DNA from: Massilia pinisoli
GTDB lineage: Bacteria > Pseudomonadota > Gammaproteobacteria > Burkholderiales > Burkholderiaceae_D
Reading direction: 5' to 3'
Assembly (NCBI RefSeq): GCF_024753285.1
Contig: NZ_JANUGW010000028.1
Coordinates: 1-64,000 of the forward strand
Length of the DNA stretch: 64,000 nt
Position numbers and translations under genes: made by a program. Every line of letters begins with the position of its first letter. Within the stretch, counting starts at the first letter, position 1. The notes beneath the pieces were generated by a model. The model ran no database searches. It saw only the letters and a program-made list of their open reading frames with translations, and was not told the origin of the DNA. Positions 59,528-64,000 of this stretch are shown piece by piece.

Positions 59528-60874
59528 TTAGACGAGCAGCATCAGGTGTTCTCTTTCCCACGAACTGATCACCCGCGAAAACGTGGCGAATTCAAGTTCC
59601 TTCACTTCGCAGAACGCCTGCACGAACAAGGGCCCCAGCATCTCGGCCAGCGCCGGGCAACCGCGCAGCTGCAGGATCGCATCCTCGAGGTTGCGCGGCA
59701 GGTCGCCGTGGATGTGCTCCGCGCTCTCCGGCGTCGGCGCGGGTGGTTCCAGCCCCTCGACCATGCCGAGGAAGCCGCACGCCAACGTGGCCGCCATCGC
59801 GAGATACGGGTTCACGTCGACACCGGGCACGCGGTTTTCCACACGCCGGCTCGCAGGGCCGGAATTCGGAATGCGGATGCCGCACGTGCGGTTGTCGTAG
59901 CCCCAGTGCACGTTCATCGGCGCCGACTGGAAGCGCGACAGGCGCCGGTAGGAATTCACGTGCGGCGCGAAGAGCAGGGTCGCGGGCGGCACGTAGCGTT
60001 CGAGCCCGCCGATGAAGTGGCGGAACAGCGCGCTCTCCGACCCGTCGTCGTTGGAAAAGATGTTGCGCCCGTCCGCGTCCACGATGCTCTGATGCACGTG
60101 CATGGCGCTGCCCGGCTCAGTCTCCATCGGCTTGGCCATGAACGTGGCAAAGATGCCGTGACGCAGCGCCGTCTCGCGCACCGCGCGCTTGAACAGGAAT
60201 ACGCGATCGGCCAGCTCGAGCGCGTCGCCGTGCGTGAAATTGATCTCCATCTGGCCCGCACCCGCCTCGTGGATCAGCGTCTCGACACCGAGCTCGTGCT
60301 GCTTGCAGAACGCCGACAGTTCCAGGAAGAATGGATCGAAATCGTTGACGGCGTCGATCGAATACGATTGCCGGCCCTGCTCCGTGAAGCCGCTGCGGCC
60401 CGTCGGCGGGCTCAGCGGCTCGTGCGGATTCGTCGTGCGCGCGACGAGGTAGAACTCCATCTCCGGCGCCACGACGGGCGTCCAGCCGCGCTCGGCATAG
60501 CGGGCCAGCACCTGGCGCAGCACGGAACGCGGCGCGAGGTCGACGGGGCTGCCGTCGAAATTCGTGCAATCGTGAATCACCAGGGCGACACGTTCCGTCG
60601 CCCAGGGCACGACGCGGATCGTGGCCGGGTCGGGCACGCAGATCATGTCGGGATCGGTGGACCCCACGTACGGGGTGTTGTTCGGCTGCTCGCCGTGCAC
60701 GGTGTTCAGCAGCACGCTCTTGGGCAGCCGCATGTGTTCGCCGGTCAGGAACAGGTCTTTCGGAAGGATCTTGCCGCGGGCAATGCCCGTCATGTCGGCA
60801 ATGACGCACTCGACTTCGTGGATGTTATGTTCGCGCAGGAAATCGCGCATCGGATTATGCGCTTCGGAATCCAT
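59528..60874 (-). CDS. puuA: Glutamine-synthetase-family enzyme (gamma-glutamylputrescine synthetase type)
   Basis: A 448-residue ligase of the type used to glutamylate putrescine or another amine with ATP. It has ECVIADMTGIARGKILPKD, VPWATERVALVIHDC, the metal-binding APEMEFYLV, IHEAGAGQMEINFTHGDALELAD, TEPGSAMHVHQSI, the AHVNSYRRLSRFQSAPMNVHWGYDNRTCGIR ATP block and RVENRVPGVDVNPYLAMAATLACG. The start at 60874 has GAGGAG upstream. An aldehyde dehydrogenase on the same strand beyond the LytTR genes supports a polyamine role; the symbol is by family resemblance. Confidence 0.82.
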   Translation of the reverse strand: MDSEAHNPMRDFLREHNIHEVECVIADMTGIARGKILPKDLFLTGEHMRLPKSVLLNTVHGEQPNNTPYVGSTDPDMICVPDPATIRVVPWATERVALVIHDCTNFDGSPVDLAPRSVLRQVLARYAERGWTPVVAPEMEFYLVARTTNPHEPLSPPTGRSGFTEQGRQSYSIDAVNDFDPFFLELSAFCKQHELGVETLIHEAGAGQMEINFTHGDALELADRVFLFKRAVRETALRHGIFATFMAKPMETEPGSAMHVHQSIVDADGRNIFSNDDGSESALFRHFIGGLERYVPPATLLFAPHVNSYRRLSRFQSAPMNVHWGYDNRTCGIRIPNSGPASRRVENRVPGVDVNPYLAMAATLACGFLGMVEGLEPPAPTPESAEHIHGDLPRNLEDAILQLRGCPALAEMLGPLFVQAFCEVKELEFATFSRVISSWEREHLMLLV

Positions 60875-61041
60875 CACACTCCTCGCTTGACTCGATGCGG
60901 CCAATATAGCATCGGGGATCATTGCGCCGCGCGCGGGTCGGACGTCACTGTTGCCGCCGGATTTCCGCAATTGGTTGCCCGGTTACCGCACTTCGCGCCA
61001 CGGCCATCGCCATGCGCGCGTTCCTGCGGCATACTTTCCGC

Positions 61042-62124
61042 ATGGACCTGCTGACGACACCCACGACGATGCCGACCAGTCGCATGTGGCGTAACTACGC
61101 CCTCGGCTGGCTTGCGTACATGCTGCTGCTGGCCGTCGTGCTGCGGCTCGCCGACCCCAGCACGCACGCCTACAACTGGCGCGGCCTGATCCCGATGTTG
61201 TGGATCGTGCCCCAGGCCGCCGTGCTCGCCCTGCACTGGCCCCTGACCGGCTGGATGGAGCGCCGCCAGGTGCCGTTCAAGGTGCGCTGCCTGATCCACG
61301 TCGTGGGCGCGCCCGCGTATGCCGGCCTGTCGTACGGGCTGCCGGGGCTGATCTACGGCTGGACGCAGCCGCTGTCGTTCTACGTCTGGCCCGTGCTGTA
61401 CTCGATGATGGGCTACGGCGTCATCGCCACGACGTTCCACATGATTCGCGCCAACGCGGCGCGGCGGCGCCAGGAGGTGGCGATGCAGCAGGCACACGCG
61501 CTGCTCGTCGCGTCGGAGCTGAATGCGCTGCGCAGCAAGCTCAACCCGCATTTCCTGTTCAACACGCTGCACTCGATCATCGCCCTCACCCGCAAGAACC
61601 CGAACGCCGCCGAGACGGCGCTGTTCCAGTTCTCCGACATGCTGCGCTACGTGCTGGACACGGAAAAGACGGGCAGCGACCACGTCACCTTGAACGACGA
61701 ACTACGCTTCGTGCGCGACTATCTCGAACTGGAAGGCTTGCGCCTGGGCACGCGCCTGAAAGTCGACTGGGACCTGGACGATGCCGCTTCAAGCCACGTG
61801 CTGCCCGCGCTGTCGCTGCAGCCGCTCGTCGAGAACAGCATCAAGCACGCCTTCAATCCGCACAGCCGGCCGGGCCGCCTGCTGATCCGCACGCGCCTCG
61901 ATCCGCGCACGGGCACGCTCGTGCTGTCCGTCGGCGACGACGGTCCGGGCGCCGACCTCGGCCACGTGCGCGCGTCGAACGGCCTGGGCCTGCGCACCGT
62001 CGAGCGCCGCCTGCAGCTCGAATACGGCACGACGGACACCCTCGCGATCGACACGGCGCCCGGCGCCGGGTTCGTCGTCACGATGGCCATCCCGCTCGCC
62101 GCCAACGACAAGGAATTCACATGA
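61042..62124 (+). CDS. LytS/YehU-type sensor histidine kinase
   Basis: A 360-residue membrane kinase of the His_kinase family. About four membrane segments lie in residues 15-135 (ALGWLAYMLLLAVVLRL, PMLWIVPQAAVLALHWPL and others). A coiled stretch leads to the phospho-His motif LRSKLNPHFLFNTLHSIIALTRKNP with H170, and an ATPase with LSLQPLVENSIKHAF, VGDDGPGAD and NGLGLRTVERRL. The start is uncertain: ATG 61042 is preferred, 61012 is possible, and neither has a clear Shine-Dalgarno. The stop overlaps its regulator's start (ATGA). It is divergent from the puuA-like gene. Confidence 0.87.
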   Translation: MDLLTTPTTMPTSRMWRNYALGWLAYMLLLAVVLRLADPSTHAYNWRGLIPMLWIVPQAAVLALHWPLTGWMERRQVPFKVRCLIHVVGAPAYAGLSYGLPGLIYGWTQPLSFYVWPVLYSMMGYGVIATTFHMIRANAARRRQEVAMQQAHALLVASELNALRSKLNPHFLFNTLHSIIALTRKNPNAAETALFQFSDMLRYVLDTEKTGSDHVTLNDELRFVRDYLELEGLRLGTRLKVDWDLDDAASSHVLPALSLQPLVENSIKHAFNPHSRPGRLLIRTRLDPRTGTLVLSVGDDGPGADLGHVRASNGLGLRTVERRLQLEYGTTDTLAIDTAPGAGFVVTMAIPLAANDKEFT

Positions 62125-62873
62125 ACGCCCGCACCGTCTTCATCGCGGAGGACGAGCCGCTCGCGCGCGATGTCCTGCGCGACTTCATCTATGGCCACGA
62201 TGGCTTGCGCCTCGTGGGCGAAGCGGCCGACGGCGCCAGCGCGCTCGCGCAGATCGACCGCATCCGCCCCGACATCGTCTTCATGGACATCCAGATGCCC
62301 GAGATGACGGGGCTGGAAGTGCTGCGCCGCCTGACCGTCGTGCCCGACATCGTCTTCACGACGGCCTACGACCAGTATGCGGTGACGGCGTTCGAGCTGA
62401 ACGCCGTCGACTACCTGCTGAAGCCTTTTACGCGCGCCCGCTTCGACGCCGCGGTCACGCGCCTGCTGGACACGCCCGGCACGGCCGTCCCCGCGCCCGA
62501 CGTCGTCGCGGGCGCCCTCGCGCAAGGCATGCAGCGCACGCCGGCGCGGCTCGAGCGCATCCTCGTGCGGGACCGCGGCCGCATCTTCCCGCTGTCCGTG
62601 GGCGAGATCGCGTACATGATGGCCGACGCCAAATACACGGCAATTTCCGCGCGCGGCCAGACCTTCCTCGTGCGCATCGGGATCTCGCAGCTGGAAGCCC
62701 AGCTGGACCCGGGCCGCTTCATGCGCATCCACCGCTCGGCGCTCGTGAACCTCGACTTCGTCGACTCCATGCGCGCCGACGACCAGTCGCAGCTCGAGAT
62801 CACGATGCGTGATGGCGCGGTGCTGACAGCGAGCCGCGAGGCGTCGAAGGTGTTGCGCGAGATGGCGATTTAG
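62121..62873 (+). CDS. LytTR-family response regulator
   Basis: A 250-residue regulator paired with the kinase just upstream. The receiver has FIAEDEPLARDVLRDFI, D56 in IVFMDIQMPEMTG, FTTAYDQYAVTAFELNAVDYLLKPF with the conserved Lys. The LytTR DNA-binding domain (about 145-248) has RILVRDRGRIFPLSVGEIAYMMADAKYTAI, LEAQLDPGRFMRIHRSALVNLDFVDSM and REASKVL. It ends three bases before the convergent aldehyde dehydrogenase stop, leaving no room for a separate terminator. Confidence 0.93.
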   Translation: MNARTVFIAEDEPLARDVLRDFIYGHDGLRLVGEAADGASALAQIDRIRPDIVFMDIQMPEMTGLEVLRRLTVVPDIVFTTAYDQYAVTAFELNAVDYLLKPFTRARFDAAVTRLLDTPGTAVPAPDVVAGALAQGMQRTPARLERILVRDRGRIFPLSVGEIAYMMADAKYTAISARGQTFLVRIGISQLEAQLDPGRFMRIHRSALVNLDFVDSMRADDQSQLEITMRDGAVLTASREASKVLREMAI

Positions 62874-62876
62874 CCG

Positions 62877-64000
62877 TCAAATCTGGATCCAGGTGGTCTT
62901 GAGTTCCGTGTACTTGTCGAACGCGTGCAACGACTTGTCCCTGCCGTTCCCCGACTGTTTATAGCCGCCGAACGGCACCGTGATGTCGTCGTTGTCATAC
63001 TGGTTCACGTGCACGGTTCCCGCGCGCAGCCGGCGCGCCGTGCGGATTGCCTTGCTCATGTCGGACGTCCACACGGCGGCAGCGAGCCCGTAAGGGGTCG
63101 CGTTCGCCTGGCGCACCGCGTCGCCCAGGTCCGTGAACGACAGCACGGACAGCACGGGCCCGAAAATTTCCTCGCACGCGATGCGCATGGTGCTGTCCAC
63201 GCCGTCGAACAACGTGGGCTCGACGTACAGCCCGCCGGTGTCCACGCGCGCCGCGTTGCCGCCCGCGAGCAGGCGGGCGCCGGCCTTCTTGCCCTCGTCG
63301 ATATAACCCAGCACCGTCTTCATCTGGATCGTGTCGACGATGGCGCCCATCACCGTCGCCTCCTCGAGCGGATCGCCCGGCGCGTATTGCGGCATCATGG
63401 CGAGGGCCTTGTCGAGGAAGGCTTCGCGGATCGATTCCTCGACGAACAGGCGCGACGGCGCATTGCAGCTCTCACCCTGGTTGAAATAAATGGAACCGAC
63501 GGCCGCCGCGACGGCCGCATCGAGGTCGGGACAATCCGCGCAGACGATGTTGGCGGACTTGCCCCCGAGCTCCGTCCACGCGCGCTTCAAGTTCGACTGC
63601 CCCGCCATCTGCACGATCTGCTTGCCGGTGCGGGTAGACCCCGTGAAGCCGATGCAATCGACGTCCATGTGCAGCGCCAGCGCGCGCCCCACCTCGTCGC
63701 CGTAGCCGGGCAACACGTTGAACACGCCTTCCGGCACGCCGGCTTCCAGCGCCAGCTCGGCCAGCCGCAACGAGCTCAAAGGCGCCTTTTCCGACGGCTT
63801 CAGCACGATGCTGTTGCCGGCGGCGAGCGCGGGGCCGATCTTCCATGCGGCCATCAGCATCGGATAATTCCACGGAATGATGGCGGCGACGACGCCGACC
63901 GGCTCCCGCGTGATGAGCGCCAGGCTGTCCTGCGGGCTCGGTGCGACCTGATCGTAGAGCTTGTCGATGGCCTCGCCGTACCAGCGGATGCAGTTCTGCG
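62877..64000 (-). CDS. Aldehyde dehydrogenase, PuuC/KauB-like (5' part beyond window)
   Basis: A NAD(P)-dependent aldehyde dehydrogenase. The last 374 codons are present; the frame stays open to the window edge, where it reads IRWYGEAIDKLYDQVAPSPQDSLALITREPVGVV. It has IIPWNYPMLMAAWKIGPALAAGNSIVLKPSE, GFTGSTRTGKQI, the catalytic Glu in WTELGGKSANIV and the catalytic Cys in FNQGESCNAPSRL, CEEIFGPVLSV and PFGGYKQSGNGRDKS. With a glutamylputrescine-synthetase-like gene nearby, oxidation of a gamma-glutamyl-aminobutyraldehyde or a similar aldehyde is inferred. Confidence 0.9.
   Translation of the reverse strand, partial: QNCIRWYGEAIDKLYDQVAPSPQDSLALITREPVGVVAAIIPWNYPMLMAAWKIGPALAAGNSIVLKPSEKAPLSSLRLAELALEAGVPEGVFNVLPGYGDEVGRALALHMDVDCIGFTGSTRTGKQIVQMAGQSNLKRAWTELGGKSANIVCADCPDLDAAVAAAVGSIYFNQGESCNAPSRLFVEESIREAFLDKALAMMPQYAPGDPLEEATVMGAIVDTIQMKTVLGYIDEGKKAGARLLAGGNAARVDTGGLYVEPTLFDGVDSTMRIACEEIFGPVLSVLSFTDLGDAVRQANATPYGLAAAVWTSDMSKAIRTARRLRAGTVHVNQYDNDDITVPFGGYKQSGNGRDKSLHAFDKYTELKTTWIQI

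Overview
The window is a GC-rich, densely coded stretch of bacterial chromosome. Gene content and protein style (type IV pilin, pqq operon, two very similar chemotaxis receptors ending in WEEF, purC-purE-purK-Sua5 and pgk-pyk-fba blocks) suggest a betaproteobacterium of the Oxalobacteraceae, Massilia-like. That placement is inferred from memory of such genomes, not from a search. No rRNA, tRNA, CRISPR array, phage or insertion-sequence transposase was seen.

Layout. 1-5.2 kb: FKBP isomerase and cysK downstream of tcdA, divergent from a hemerythrin-PdxH fusion and a cyclopropane fatty acid synthase. 5.2-10 kb: msrA, a flavin reductase, gcdH, ompW and a GDSL lipoprotein. 10.2-18 kb (minus strand): purC-purE-purK-Sua5, then pgk, pyk and fba. 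18.3-24 kb: a small zinc-finger protein, a YheT-like hydrolase, an unknown gene, an M48 protease, moaC and rtcB. 24-32 kb: two paralogous chemotaxis receptors flanking pqqABCDE, which has a textbook sigma-54 promoter. 32-37 kb: an S9 peptidase, a PilZ protein, and pilA with an O-antigen-ligase-like neighbour; pilA has its own sigma-54 promoter. 37-42 kb (minus strand): sucCD, a DUF2889 protein and recA-recX with a LexA box. 42-47 kb: a translationally coupled TctDE-like two-component system with a two-part sodium/solute symporter. 47-55.6 kb: purM, perM, hda, an HAD phosphatase, pcnB, folK, an SLC13-type permease, panB and thpR. 55.6-64 kb: a DeoR regulator with an MFS transporter, a REC-REC-kinase hybrid, and a glutamylputrescine-synthetase / LytTR system / aldehyde dehydrogenase block that runs off the window.

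Three non-coding themes cross the window. First, a family of palindromic intergenic repeats with GTAG at the foot of a hairpin (REP/BIME-like) occurs at seven places between genes; several copies supply the stop codon, and one the C-terminus, of a neighbouring gene. Second, a different 121-bp hairpin element with 17-bp terminal inverted repeats lies between tcdA and the FKBP gene. Third, regulatory sites can be read directly: sigma-54 promoters for pqqA and pilA, a LexA box at recA, and three 10/20-bp phased repeats over the deoR promoter. The most unusual protein is the hemerythrin-PdxH fusion.
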